From positions 1 to 64,000 of the forward strand of contig NZ_JBDJAW010000024.1 in NCBI RefSeq assembly GCF_039649665.1: DNA of 64,000 bases. The letters run 5' to 3'. The stretch comes from Microbispora sp. ZYX-F-249. GTDB lineage: Bacteria > Actinomycetota > Actinomycetes > Streptosporangiales > Streptosporangiaceae. Position numbers and translations under genes: made by a program. Positions 19,839 through 29,000 of the stretch are shown here, piece by piece; the first letter of the stretch is position 1, and the number at the start of each line of letters is the position of its first letter. The notes beneath the pieces were generated by a model. That model saw only the letters and a program-made list of their open reading frames with translations, searched no databases and was not told the DNA's origin.

Positions 19839-22631
19839 GTGACCGAGCCGACCCCCGTTCCGCACCCGCAGGAGGCGCTCCTCCCGGTACCCCCCGCCGC
19901 CGCCATCGAGCGGCAGCGGGGTAGTGCGGAGCGGCAGCGGGGAGACAGCGAGCGGCAGCGGGGTAGTGCCGAGCGGCAGCGGGGAGGCGCGGGTGGGACG
20001 CGGACGGGCGCGGCCAAGGGCGCGCGCGAGGCGGCGCAGGAACTGCCCGTCGCCCGGGTCGTGGTGGACACGCCGCTGCCGCACCTCGACCGGCCCTTCG
20101 ACTACCTCGTCCCCTCCACCTTGGACGCCGAGGCGGTGCCCGGCTGCCGGGTGCGCGTCCGCTTCGCCGGGCAGCTCGCCGACGGCTATCTCCTCGAGCG
20201 GCTGGCCGACAGCGAGCACACGGGCAGGTTGTCCTTCCTGGAACGGGTGATCTCCCCGGAGCCCGTCCTCACCGCCGACATCGCCCGGCTGGCCCGCGCC
20301 GTGGCGGACCGGTACGCCGGGACCATGCCGGACATCCTGCGGCTGGCCGTTCCGCCGCGTCACGCCCGGGTCGAGTCCGAGGCGAAGGCTCCCGCCCGCC
20401 GGGCGGAGTCCGCCGGCGGGGAGGTTCCGGCGCCCGCCGCGCAGCGCGTCCGCGCGACGCCGGACACCGGCGGCGCACCCTCCGCCGAGGGCGGGGAGAT
20501 CGCGGGGCAGGAGCCGGTTCAGGAAGACACGGCGCACGCGCGCACGACCCACGGGGACGCGATCCGGGCGGACACCGCGGACGCGGGCACGGCTCGCGCC
20601 CGCGAGGGCGCGGCGCCGGACGACACGGCCCCGGACGACACGGCCCCGGACGACACGGTGCCGGACGACACGGTGCGGAAGGAGACGGCCGGGGCGGGTA
20701 CGGCGCGCACGGACGGGGCCCGCGCGGAGGGGGCACACGAGGGCGCGGCGCCGGACGACACGGCCCCGGACGACACGGCGCGCGAGGCCGTGACAGGGGA
20801 GGGCACGCCGGGCGGGACGGCGGGACGGCGGGCGGCGCGGGCGTACGGTGACGCCTGGAGGGCCTACCCCGCGGGCGCGTCCTTCCTGGAGGCGCTGGCC
20901 GAGGGCAGGGCGCCGCGCGCCGTGTGGACGGCACTGCCCGGCACGGACGCCGGCGGGCCGTCGTGGCCGCACGCCATCGCGGCCGCCGCGCGGGCGACCC
21001 TCGACGGCGGCCGGGGCGTCGTCGTGGCGGTGCCCGACGGCAAGGACGTGGCGCTGGTGACCGCGGCCCTGGGCGAGACGCCGCACGTGGCGATCACGGC
21101 GGACCTCGGGCCCGCCGAGCGCTACCGGCGCTGGCTCAAGGCGCTGCGCGGCGAGGTCGGGATCGTGGTGGGCAACCGCCCCGCGGCCTACGCGCCGGTG
21201 GCCCGGCTGGGGCTGGCGGTCGTGTGGGACGACGGCGACGACCTGCACGCCGAGCGCCACGCGCCCTATCCGCACACCCGGGAGGTGCTCGGCCTGCGCG
21301 CCCACCAGGCCGGTGCGGGCCTGCTGGTCGGCGGCTACGCGCGTACGGCGGAGGCCACGGCGCTCGTCGAGACGGGCTGGGCCGCCCCGCTCGTCCCGGA
21401 CCGGGCGGCCGTCAGGGCACGGGCGCCCAGGGTGCGCCCGGCGGGCGACGACGCGGAGCTGGCCCGCGACCAGGCGGCCAGGGCCGCCCGCCTGCCCAGC
21501 GTCGCCTGGCGGGCGCTGCGGGAGGGGCTGGAGCACGGGCCGGTGCTCGTCCAGGTGCCGCGCAGGGGTTACCTGCCCGCGCTGGCGTGCCGGCACTGCC
21601 GCGCCCCGGCGCGCTGCTCCGGGCTGCCACCGGCGCGCCCGGCCCCGCCGCCGGATGCCGCCCCGGGAGGCGCGGCGGCGCGCGGCGGCGACGCGCGGGG
21701 CCGTGACGGGACGGGACCCGGCCGCGGACCGGGTGTCCTCCCGGCCGTCCGCGGCGCCGAGGTCCGCACCGATGCCCACGGCGCCGGAGCCGGGACGGGC
21801 CCGGCGGGCGGCAGGGCGAGGATGCTCGCGGAGCCGGTGCCGGCGGAGTCCCCGGCCACGGGACCGGTCTGCTCGGGCCCGCTCGCGCTGCGCGGCGGGC
21901 ACGCCGTGCCGTACTGCCGCTGGTGCGGCCGGATCGCGGGCGACTGGCGCTGCCCGTCGTGCGGCGGAACCGGCGTACGGGCCGTCATCGTCGGCGCGCG
22001 GCGCACCGCCGAGGAGCTGGGCCGGGCCTTCCCGTCGGTCGCCGTCCGCACCAGCGGGCGCGACGGCGTGCTCGCGACGGTGAGCGGCGCCCCGGCGCTG
22101 GTGGTGGCGACGCCCGGGGCCGAGCCCGTGCCGGACGGCGGCTACGCGGCCGCGGTGCTGCTCGACGGATGGGCGCTGCTGGGCCGCCCCGACCTGCGGG
22201 CGGCCGAGGAGGCGCTGCGCCGCTGGACCAACGCCGCCGCCCTGCTGCGGCCGGCGGGGGAGCTGGTGGTCCTGGCCGACGCCGCGGTGCCCGCCGTCCA
22301 GGCCCTGCTGCGCTGGGATCCCGTCACCTTCTCCGAACGCGAGCTCGACGAGCGGGCCGAGCTGGGCTTTCCCCCGGCCGTGCGGATGGCGACGCTGACG
22401 GGGCCGGCGGCGGCGATCAGGGAGACGCTCGCGGACGCCGTGCTGCCGCCGGGAGCGCAGATCCTGGGGCCGGTGCCGGTGGAGGGCGGGCCGGAGCGGG
22501 CCATGGTCCGGGTGCCGCGTCACCTCGGATCCGCACTGGCCCGCGCGCTCAAAGGCGCCTCCGGTGTGCGCTCCGCGCGCAAGGCGCCGGACGTGGTACG
22601 TGTGAACATTGATCCTCTCGACCTCATCTGA
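19839..22631 (+). CDS. priA: Primosomal protein N' (PriA), actinobacterial type with large low-complexity insertions
   Basis: PriA restarts stalled replication forks. The DNA-binding N-terminal domain starts near residue 69 (ELPVARVVVDTPLPHLDRPF). The Walker A region is degenerate (RGVVVAVPDGKDVAL) and no DEAH box is visible, as in other actinobacterial PriA proteins thought to lack helicase activity. Zinc ligands are seen in ACRHCRAPARCSG and YCRWCGRIAGDWRCPSCGG. Three unusual additions make it 930 residues long: four ERQRG-type 7-residue repeats at residues 24-51, a ~150-residue acidic/Ala linker at about 178-333 with PDDTA repeats, and ~80 residues at 596-676 inserted inside the zinc domain. 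The GTG at 19839 is supported by GGACGTAGGA. Confidence 0.88.
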   Translation: MTEPTPVPHPQEALLPVPPAAAIERQRGSAERQRGDSERQRGSAERQRGGAGGTRTGAAKGAREAAQELPVARVVVDTPLPHLDRPFDYLVPSTLDAEAVPGCRVRVRFAGQLADGYLLERLADSEHTGRLSFLERVISPEPVLTADIARLARAVADRYAGTMPDILRLAVPPRHARVESEAKAPARRAESAGGEVPAPAAQRVRATPDTGGAPSAEGGEIAGQEPVQEDTAHARTTHGDAIRADTADAGTARAREGAAPDDTAPDDTAPDDTVPDDTVRKETAGAGTARTDGARAEGAHEGAAPDDTAPDDTAREAVTGEGTPGGTAGRRAARAYGDAWRAYPAGASFLEALAEGRAPRAVWTALPGTDAGGPSWPHAIAAAARATLDGGRGVVVAVPDGKDVALVTAALGETPHVAITADLGPAERYRRWLKALRGEVGIVVGNRPAAYAPVARLGLAVVWDDGDDLHAERHAPYPHTREVLGLRAHQAGAGLLVGGYARTAEATALVETGWAAPLVPDRAAVRARAPRVRPAGDDAELARDQAARAARLPSVAWRALREGLEHGPVLVQVPRRGYLPALACRHCRAPARCSGLPPARPAPPPDAAPGGAAARGGDARGRDGTGPGRGPGVLPAVRGAEVRTDAHGAGAGTGPAGGRARMLAEPVPAESPATGPVCSGPLALRGGHAVPYCRWCGRIAGDWRCPSCGGTGVRAVIVGARRTAEELGRAFPSVAVRTSGRDGVLATVSGAPALVVATPGAEPVPDGGYAAAVLLDGWALLGRPDLRAAEEALRRWTNAAALLRPAGELVVLADAAVPAVQALLRWDPVTFSERELDERAELGFPPAVRMATLTGPAAAIRETLADAVLPPGAQILGPVPVEGGPERAMVRVPRHLGSALARALKGASGVRSARKAPDVVRVNIDPLDLI
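19908..19991 (+). repeat. Four 21-bp coding repeats in priA
   Basis: Four in-frame units of GAGCGGCAGCGGGG plus seven variable bases encode ERQRGSA, ERQRGDS, ERQRGSA and ERQRGGA. They lie in the extra N-terminal segment before the conserved PriA domain and probably arose by slippage. Confidence 0.85.
20613..20777 (+). repeat. 15-bp PDDT-coding repeats in the priA linker
   Basis: Six copies of the 15-bp unit GCSCCGGACGACACG occur, four in tandem at 20613-20672 and two at 20748-20777. They encode A/V-P-D-D-T. The sequence between them (ET.AGAGTARTDGARAEG) looks like decayed copies. The linker is acidic and predicted to be disordered. Confidence 0.85.
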
Positions 22632-22671
22632 CCGATTCGCCTCGCACTAAGCGAGCCGTTAGCGTGCCTGT

Positions 22672-24339
22672 GTGTCGATCGAATGGGTGAACCGGGCCAT
22701 CGACGGCCTCCGCGCCTGGGGGCGCGAGCGGAACGTCGAGGTCGACGTCGACGAGGTACGTCTGCTGTGCGACTACGCCAGCGACTACCTAGAGGTGAAC
22801 GAACTGGGTGATTTCCGGCCGGGCACCTTCGAGGAGCTCCTGCTGGAGATCTATCCGCGCAAGGTCATCGCGCCACCGGAGAGCGCGCCGGAGACGGTCG
22901 CCGCGGCGCGGACACTGGTCGAGTTCCTGCTGGACACGGGCGAGATCGGCAGCAAGACGGCCGTCCGCATGCGGGAGACCATCGACCGCATCGAGCCGGA
23001 GATGCCGCGAGCGCTCGCCGACACGTCCAAGTTCGGCATGGCCAAGAGCCTGTTCAGCGCCATCGGGCCCGACTCGCTGGAGCTCGACGCGGCCCAGGGC
23101 GCGTCCGCCGAGGGCGCCGCGGACGGCGGCGAGTGCGACTGCCCCGGATGCGCGCCCCTGCCGCCCGTACGGCTCGCGCCGCGCGAGGAGGTGGCGCGCG
23201 CCGTCCGCGAGGTGCCGCTGCTGCGCGACGCCCACCGGGTGGTGGGGTGGCTGGTGGAGGGCGGCCGGACGGTGACGACGCGCCGGTCCCTGCGGGTCAG
23301 GGACGCGCGCGCGTGCACGGCCGAGCTCGGCGTCGAGCGTCCCGAGCCGGCCTGGCGTCTCGCGCTCGACCTGGGCCTCGCCCGGCTCGACGGCACGGCC
23401 GTCGCGACCGGCGAGGTGTTCCGCGAGCTGAGCTCCCGCGGGGAGGAGGAGCTGCTCGGCCTGTGGCGGGAAACGCTGGAGTTCCTCGTCGAAAGATGCG
23501 GGTCGTTCACCGGGGAGGCGGTGGTGGACGAGGGGATGTCCCAGATCCACGACCTGCTCTACCGGCTGCAGTCGCCCGTCCCGGTGGACGCGCTCGCCGA
23601 CTACCTGCGCGAGGTGGCCGCCGGGCGGCCGGTGGGCAGGCTCGACGAGGCGCTGAGCGCTCTGGCGTACGCGGGAACGGTCCAGCCCACCGAGGACGGC
23701 CTGGCCCTGACCCCGCACGCGCTGTGGGGCCTGCGCGAGCTGTACGCCGGCATGGGCCTGGACGCCCCGCTCGCGCCGGCCCCGGCCGAGGGGGACGCGA
23801 GCGGATTGATCGCCGGCCTCATCGGCGACGGCACGGCGGACGAGGCGGCCGAGCGGGACATCGCCGAGTGGCTGTCGCGGCGTACCCCCGAGCAGGCGGC
23901 GGCGGAGCTGCTGGCCGCCGTGGCCGGAGCCCCGGCGGAGGTGCGCGGGGTCGCGGTGACCATCGTGGACCGGCTGGGCGTGGAGGCGGCGGCGGTCGTG
24001 CGGTCCTACCTGGACGACGCCGAGCTCCGCCCGCACGCCATCCACTGGCTGTCCTCGCGCGGCCTCGACGCGCCCGCGCTCACCCCCGAGGAGGTCCTGT
24101 GGGTGAGCGTCGACATGCTCGCGCTGGCGCTGCCCGCCGCCGAGGCCGACCCGGAGGGCTTCGCGGAGAACATCGCGGCCTCGGGCCCGCCCGCGCACCT
24201 GATCGAGGACATGTGGCGGGTGGACCATCCCGACGTGGTCGAGGTTCTCGAACTGCTCGGCAGCACGCTGGCGGACCAGGCGGCGGCCAAGGCCGCCCGG
24301 AAAGCGGCTTTCAAGGCTCGTTCGCGGGGCATCAGGTGA
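22672..24339 (+). CDS. Hypothetical protein, paralogue of the next gene (long form)
   Basis: I do not recognise a characterised family. The 555-residue, Glu/Ala-rich helical protein has a unique N-terminal ~130 residues (IEWVNRAIDGLRAWGRERNV), then a short Cys cluster ECDCPGCAP at about residues 152-160, and then a region shared with the gene at 24363. Shared features are VREVPLLRDAHRVVGWL, a GEAVVDEGMSQIHDLLY helix and the terminal segment HPDVVEVLELLG followed by AKAARKAAFKARSR. The repeated helices suggest a HEAT-like or winged-helix scaffold, but this is inference. No signal peptide is seen. The GTG start lies 40 bp after priA. Confidence 0.7.
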   Translation: MSIEWVNRAIDGLRAWGRERNVEVDVDEVRLLCDYASDYLEVNELGDFRPGTFEELLLEIYPRKVIAPPESAPETVAAARTLVEFLLDTGEIGSKTAVRMRETIDRIEPEMPRALADTSKFGMAKSLFSAIGPDSLELDAAQGASAEGAADGGECDCPGCAPLPPVRLAPREEVARAVREVPLLRDAHRVVGWLVEGGRTVTTRRSLRVRDARACTAELGVERPEPAWRLALDLGLARLDGTAVATGEVFRELSSRGEEELLGLWRETLEFLVERCGSFTGEAVVDEGMSQIHDLLYRLQSPVPVDALADYLREVAAGRPVGRLDEALSALAYAGTVQPTEDGLALTPHALWGLRELYAGMGLDAPLAPAPAEGDASGLIAGLIGDGTADEAAERDIAEWLSRRTPEQAAAELLAAVAGAPAEVRGVAVTIVDRLGVEAAAVVRSYLDDAELRPHAIHWLSSRGLDAPALTPEEVLWVSVDMLALALPAAEADPEGFAENIAASGPPAHLIEDMWRVDHPDVVEVLELLGSTLADQAAAKAARKAAFKARSRGIR

Positions 24340-24362
24340 CTGCTGTGCAGTAAGTTGCTGGA

Positions 24363-25604
24363 ATGGCCGACAGCGACGTGCTCACCTTCCCGCCGGTCGA
24401 CATCGTCCCAGACGAGCAGCTCGTCCACGTGGTGCGGGAGGTCCCGCTCGTGCGGGACGCCCGCCGCCTCGCCGAGTGGGTCGGCGGCCGCTGCGACGCC
24501 TCCGCGCGGGGCGTCTGCGAGGTGACCGAGCAGGGGATGCCGCACCCGGCCGAGGCCGAGACGGCGATCGCCGAGCTGGGCCTGGAGGCCGCCAGGCTGC
24601 GCCTGCTGTGGGTGGTCGCGGTCAACGGCCGTCTGGTGGAGGTCACCCGGCAGGGCGCGCGCCCCGGGCCCGGCGTGCCCGATCCGATGGAGTTCTGGGA
24701 CGGCGTGGTCATGGACGTGCTCGACCGGACCGAGGAGGGCCTGACCGGGTCGGCCGTCATCGACGAGCACCTGACCGAGATCCTCGCGACGATCTACTCG
24801 GTGCGTGAGGGGATGCCGCTCGCGGCCCTGGCCGGCGGCATCCTTCAGGCCCACGAGGTGGGCTGCGAGGCGCGGCCGGCGGATCTGCGGCGGCTGCGGA
24901 TGACGCTGCCGGGGGAGCTGGCGGCGGCCATGGCGCTGCTGGAGTACTGCGGGCTGATCGAGCTGACCGGCGAGCTGGTCCGGCTCACCCAGCCGGGCGT
25001 GTGGGCCGTACGCCGGGACCTGCTCAGGGAGGGCCACGACGCGCCGTCTCTGGGAGAGGTGGCCGCGCTCGCCGAGCTGGGGGCCGCCGAGCTCATCGAC
25101 GCCATGCTGACCGGCCGGGCCTCGGCCAGCGCCGCCACGCTCTGGCTGGAGCGCCGGGTGCCGGAGGACGCGGCGCGCGAGCTCATCAAGATCGCCGCGT
25201 CCGGCAACGCCGCCCAGCGCGGCACCGCGGGGACCGTGCTGGAGGAGCTGGGCCCGGAGGCCGAGCAGGCCGTACGGGAGGCTCTGGACGAGCCGATGAT
25301 GTGGCGTTACGCCGCGGCCTGGCTGGGCGTGCGCGACCTGGACGCGCCGGCCCTCGGCGAGGGCGACGGCGCCTGGGTCGCGGTGGACACCCTCGCCGCC
25401 CTTCTCTACATCGGCGCCCCGGTCGACTCGGTGGCCCACTTCGACCTCCTCGGGGAGGACCTGCTCACGCTGGTGCCCGAGATGGGCCGCGCCGATCATC
25501 CCGATGCCCTGGCCGTGCTGGAGATGCTCGGCAGGCACCACCCCGATCCGCTGATCGCGAAGACCGCCAGGAAGACGGCGATGAAGGTGCGCTCACGCCC
25601 GTAG
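24363..25604 (+). CDS. Hypothetical protein, paralogue of the previous gene (short form)
   Basis: The 413-residue protein aligns along its whole length with the C-terminal two thirds of the preceding product: VREVPLVRDARRLAEWV, SAVIDEHLTEILATIY, WRYAAAWLGVRDLDAPAL and a terminal HPDALAVLEMLGRHH followed by AKTARKTAMKVRSRP. It lacks the N-terminal domain and Cys cluster of its neighbour. The C-terminal motif HPD...EVLE.LG...AK.ARKAA.K.RSR recurs in other actinobacterial proteins of unknown role. The ATG lies 23 bp after the upstream stop, so the two are probably cotranscribed. Function is unknown. Confidence 0.7.
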   Translation: MADSDVLTFPPVDIVPDEQLVHVVREVPLVRDARRLAEWVGGRCDASARGVCEVTEQGMPHPAEAETAIAELGLEAARLRLLWVVAVNGRLVEVTRQGARPGPGVPDPMEFWDGVVMDVLDRTEEGLTGSAVIDEHLTEILATIYSVREGMPLAALAGGILQAHEVGCEARPADLRRLRMTLPGELAAAMALLEYCGLIELTGELVRLTQPGVWAVRRDLLREGHDAPSLGEVAALAELGAAELIDAMLTGRASASAATLWLERRVPEDAARELIKIAASGNAAQRGTAGTVLEELGPEAEQAVREALDEPMMWRYAAAWLGVRDLDAPALGEGDGAWVAVDTLAALLYIGAPVDSVAHFDLLGEDLLTLVPEMGRADHPDALAVLEMLGRHHPDPLIAKTARKTAMKVRSRP

Positions 25605-25650
25605 ACTGAGGTGATCCTCCTCGTGTACGTGACGTGAACGGAGCCGACCC

Positions 25651-26199
25651 TTGGCCATTCAGCCGATCCGCCTGTTCGGCGACCCGGTGCTGCGCACCCC
25701 GGCCGAGCCGGTGGTCGACTTCGACAAGGAACTGCGCAAGCTCGTCAAGGACCTGACCGACACGATGATGGACGCGCCGGGCGCCGGCCTGGCCGCGCCG
25801 CAGATCGGCGTCGGCCTTCGCGTGTTCACTTACTACGTGGACGAGCAGCTCGGGCATCTCATCAACCCCGATCTCGACCTCGGCGGCGAGATCGACGAGG
25901 AGGGCGAGGAGGGCTGCCTGTCCTTCCCCGGCCTGACCTTCCCGACGCCCCGCGCGATCAGGGCGGTGGCCAAGGGCTTCAACATGTACGGCGAGCCGGT
26001 GACGCTCGAGGGCACCGACCTCATGGCGCGCTGCTTCCAGCACGAGACCGACCACCTCGACGGCGTGCTGTTCATCGACCGGCTGGACCCCAAGCAGCGC
26101 AAGCTCGCCATGAAGGCGATCCGCGAGGCCGAGTGGAGCGGCCTGTCGGCGCCGGTGGTGAAGATCTCCCCGCACGCGACGCAGGGGAGGGCGCTGTAG
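25651..26199 (+). CDS. def: Peptide deformylase
   Basis: Def removes the formyl group from the N-terminal methionine of new proteins. All three metal-site motifs are present: [10 protein letters not shown] at about residues 46-55, EGCLSFP near 89 and the metal-binding HETDHLDG near 132, within 182 residues. The start is a TTG at 25651, with weak upstream GGAG at 25640. Its TAG is immediately followed by the fmt GTG with one base shared, so the paired formylation/deformylation genes are coupled. Confidence 0.94.
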   Translation: MAIQPIRLFGDPVLRTPAEPVVDFDKELRKLVKDLTDTMMDAPGAGLAAPQIGVGLRVFTYYVDEQLGHLINPDLDLGGEIDEEGEEGCLSFPGLTFPTPRAIRAVAKGFNMYGEPVTLEGTDLMARCFQHETDHLDGVLFIDRLDPKQRKLAMKAIREAEWSGLSAPVVKISPHATQGRAL

Positions 26200-27128
26200 T
26201 GCGCCTGGTCTTCGCCGGCACCCCCGACACCGCGCTTCCGTCGCTGCGTGCGCTGCTGGACTCGCCCCGCCACGAGGTGGCGGCCGTGGTGACCCGGCCG
26301 GACGCGCAATCCGGCCGGGGGCGCAAGGTCCACCCCAGCCCCGTGGCCCAGCTCGCGGAGGAGTCGGGCATCGAGGTGCTCAAACCGGCCAAGGCCGGGG
26401 ACCCGGAGTTCCTCGGCCGGCTGAGGGAGATCGGCCCCGACTGCTGCCCGGTCGTCGCGTACGGCGCCCTGCTGCCGCAGGCGGCGCTCGACATCCCCCC
26501 GCAGGGGTGGATCAACCTGCATTTCTCGGTGCTTCCGGCCTGGCGCGGCGCGGCGCCCGTGCAGCACGCCGTGCTGCACGGAGACGACGTCACCGGCGCC
26601 TCGACCTTCCGCATCGTGAAGGAGCTGGACGCGGGGCCGGTCTTCGGCGTGCTCACCGAGCCGATCCGCTCCGACGACACCAGCGGCGCGCTGCTGGCCC
26701 GGCTCGCGGAGGCCGGAGCGGGCCTGCTGCTGGCCACGCTCGACGGCGTCGAGGACGGCACGCTGGAGGCGCGTCCGCAGCCCGCCGACGGCGTCAGCCT
26801 GGCCCCCAAGATCACGGTCGAGGACGCCAGGATCGACTGGGCCGCGCCCGCCATGCGGGTGGACCGGCTGGTGCGGGCCTGCACGCCGGGTCCCGGCGCG
26901 TGGGCCGAGTTCCGCGGCCAACGGGTCAAGATCGGCCCGGTGCGGCTCGCGCCCGACGCCGGCAAGCTCGCGCCCGGGGAGATCGCGGCCACGCGGAAGA
27001 CCGTCCTCGTCGGGACCGGCACCCACCCCGTCGAGCTCGGCGAGGTGCAGCCGCAGGGCAAGCGGCAGATGACGGCGGCCGAGTGGGGCCGCGGCGTCCG
27101 GTTCGCGGACGGTGAGACCCTGGTCTGA
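26199..27128 (+). CDS. fmt: Methionyl-tRNA formyltransferase
   Basis: Fmt formylates initiator Met-tRNA using 10-formyl-tetrahydrofolate. The protein starts with [16 protein letters not shown] from the GTG at 26199; the catalytic segment [18 protein letters not shown] lies near residue 107, and the C-terminal tRNA-contact domain begins around 205. At 309 residues it is full length. GGGAGGGCGCTGTA just upstream, inside def, supplies the ribosome site. Confidence 0.94.
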   Translation: MRLVFAGTPDTALPSLRALLDSPRHEVAAVVTRPDAQSGRGRKVHPSPVAQLAEESGIEVLKPAKAGDPEFLGRLREIGPDCCPVVAYGALLPQAALDIPPQGWINLHFSVLPAWRGAAPVQHAVLHGDDVTGASTFRIVKELDAGPVFGVLTEPIRSDDTSGALLARLAEAGAGLLLATLDGVEDGTLEARPQPADGVSLAPKITVEDARIDWAAPAMRVDRLVRACTPGPGAWAEFRGQRVKIGPVRLAPDAGKLAPGEIAATRKTVLVGTGTHPVELGEVQPQGKRQMTAAEWGRGVRFADGETLV

Positions 27129-27281
27129 AGGACCGTCCCGCGGGGCTCGGCCCCGCGCCGGAAGGGCGCGTGCGCGGGGACGGCGGCGGCGGAGTGAAGG
27201 CCGCCAAGCCGGAGACGGCGGACCAGTGGCGGCGGATCGGCGATTGACAGGGTCGAAGGTGGCAGGGTCGAAGGTGACACC

Positions 27282-28775
27282 GTGAAGCAGGGCAGAGGTC
27301 AGGGCGGCGGCGCGCGGCGCGGCCAGGGCGGCGGCCAGAGCGGCCAGGGCGGAGGCGGCGGGCAGGTCCGTCCCGGGCACGGCGGCAGGGCGGGCCACGG
27401 CGGGCCGTCCGCGCACGCGGCGAAGGCCGGGCAGCGGCAGGGCCGCGGACGCCCGCCCCGCGACGAGGCGCGCAACGCCGCCTACGACCTGATGCGGGCC
27501 GTCGACGAGCGCGACGCGTACGCCAACCTGCTCATGCCGACGCTGCTGCGGCAGCGGCGGCTCACCGGCCGCGACGCGGCCCTCGCCACCGAACTCGCCT
27601 ACGGCACGCTGCGCGGCCTCGGGACCTACGACGAAATCATCGCCGCGTGCAGCGACCGGCCGCCGGAGGAGGTGGACCCGCCGCTGCTCGACGCGGTGCG
27701 CCTCGGCGTCCACCAGCTTCTGCGCACGCGGATCCCGCCGCACGCGGCGGTCAGCGCCACGATCGACCTCGTACGGCTGCGGGTGGGGGCCGGGCCCTCC
27801 CGCTACGCCAACGCCGTGCTGCGCAAGGTGGCGGGCCGCACGCTGGAGCAGTGGCTGGAGATCGTCGCTCCGCCGCGCGCGCAGGATCCGGTGGGCAACC
27901 TGTCGGTCACCTACAGCCACCCACGCTGGATCGTCTCCGCCCTGCGGGACGCGGTCGGCGGGGACCCGGACGAGACGGCCGCGCTGCTCGAGGCCGACAA
28001 CGAGCGGCCCCGGGTGGCGCTGGTGGCGCGGCCCGGGCGGGCCACGGTGGAGGAGCTGGTCGAGGCCGGGGCCGAGCGGGCCGCCTACTCGCCGTACGCC
28101 GCGTATCTGCCGGAGGGCGACCCGGGCGCCATTGCGGCGGTGGGGGAGGCGCGCGCCGCGGTGCAGGACGAGGCCAGCCAGCTCGTCGCGCTCGCGCTGA
28201 CCCGCGTGCCGCTCGACCGCGACGCCACGTGGCTGGACATGTGCGCGGGCCCCGGCGGGAAGGCCGGGCTGCTCGACGCGGTGGCGACGCGGCAGGGCGC
28301 CCGGCTGCTCGGCGCCGACGTGCAGTATCACCGCGCCCGGCTGGTGTGGGGCACCACCCGTGAGGCGAGAGTGATCACGGCCGACGGCACCCGGCCCGCC
28401 TGGCGGCCCGGCGCGTTCGACCGGGTGATGCTCGACGCGCCCTGCACCGGGCTCGGCGCCCTGCGCAGGCGGCCGGAGGCGCGGTGGCGGCGCGACCCCC
28501 GCAGCATCCCCGAGCTCACCGCGTTGCAGCGGCGGCTGCTGGACTCGGCGCTCGAGGCCGTCCGGCCGGGCGGCGTGGTGGCGTACGTGACCTGCTCGCC
28601 GCACCTGGCCGAGACCCGGGCCGTGGTGGAGGACGTGCGCGACCGCGCCGAGGTGCTGGACGCGCGCGCGTTCCTGCCGGAGGTGCCCGGCCTCGGCGAC
28701 GGGCCGTACGCGCAGTTCTGGCCGCATCGGCACGGCACGGACGCGATGTTCCTGGCGCTGCTGCGCCGTCCCTAG
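27282..28775 (+). CDS. rsmB: 16S rRNA m5C967 methyltransferase RsmB
   Basis: RsmB methylates C967 of 16S rRNA using S-adenosylmethionine. After a ~60-residue Gly/Gln/Arg-rich tail (GQGGGQSGQGGGGGQ), an NusB-like RNA-binding domain begins (NAAYDLMRAVDERDAYANLL). The methyltransferase domain shows the SAM motif WLDMCAGPGGKAGLLDA near residue 318, DAPCTGLGALRRRPEARW with the releasing Cys near 388, and VTCSPHLAETRAV with the catalytic Cys near 430. The usual TCS is also TCS here. The start is a GTG at 27282, 154 bp after fmt. Confidence 0.93.
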   Translation: MKQGRGQGGGARRGQGGGQSGQGGGGGQVRPGHGGRAGHGGPSAHAAKAGQRQGRGRPPRDEARNAAYDLMRAVDERDAYANLLMPTLLRQRRLTGRDAALATELAYGTLRGLGTYDEIIAACSDRPPEEVDPPLLDAVRLGVHQLLRTRIPPHAAVSATIDLVRLRVGAGPSRYANAVLRKVAGRTLEQWLEIVAPPRAQDPVGNLSVTYSHPRWIVSALRDAVGGDPDETAALLEADNERPRVALVARPGRATVEELVEAGAERAAYSPYAAYLPEGDPGAIAAVGEARAAVQDEASQLVALALTRVPLDRDATWLDMCAGPGGKAGLLDAVATRQGARLLGADVQYHRARLVWGTTREARVITADGTRPAWRPGAFDRVMLDAPCTGLGALRRRPEARWRRDPRSIPELTALQRRLLDSALEAVRPGGVVAYVTCSPHLAETRAVVEDVRDRAEVLDARAFLPEVPGLGDGPYAQFWPHRHGTDAMFLALLRRP

Positions 28776-28806
28776 CGGGCGCCGCCGGCACCGGTCGTGA
28801 CTCTTC

Positions 28807-28831
28807 GGAGGCCGTGAACACCACGGCCTCC
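28807..28831 (+). terminator. rsmB terminator
   Basis: GGAGGCCGTG (28807-28816) and CACGGCCTCC (28822-28831) form a perfect 10-bp stem with an AACAC loop, followed by TTCTC. It lies 32 bp after the rsmB stop. Confidence 0.75.
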
Positions 28832-29000
28832 TTCTCGCCCGAGATGACGTCCGCGCCCGGCGAACGGTCCTGCCCGTGGCGGCGGATTTCGCCCGCGGCG
28901 GGATTTTCGCGGCCGTTCCCGGGGTGCTGAGGGATCTTGGTTGGTAACGTTCGGGCCGTGCCGCCGTCCGGCGGCGCCCTTGTGAGCATGAGGCAGGCCC

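Noticed and set aside
19551-22523. Long minus-strand open frame opposite metK end and priA
   Set aside because: It is an antisense shadow. Its repeats merely mirror the priA coding repeats.
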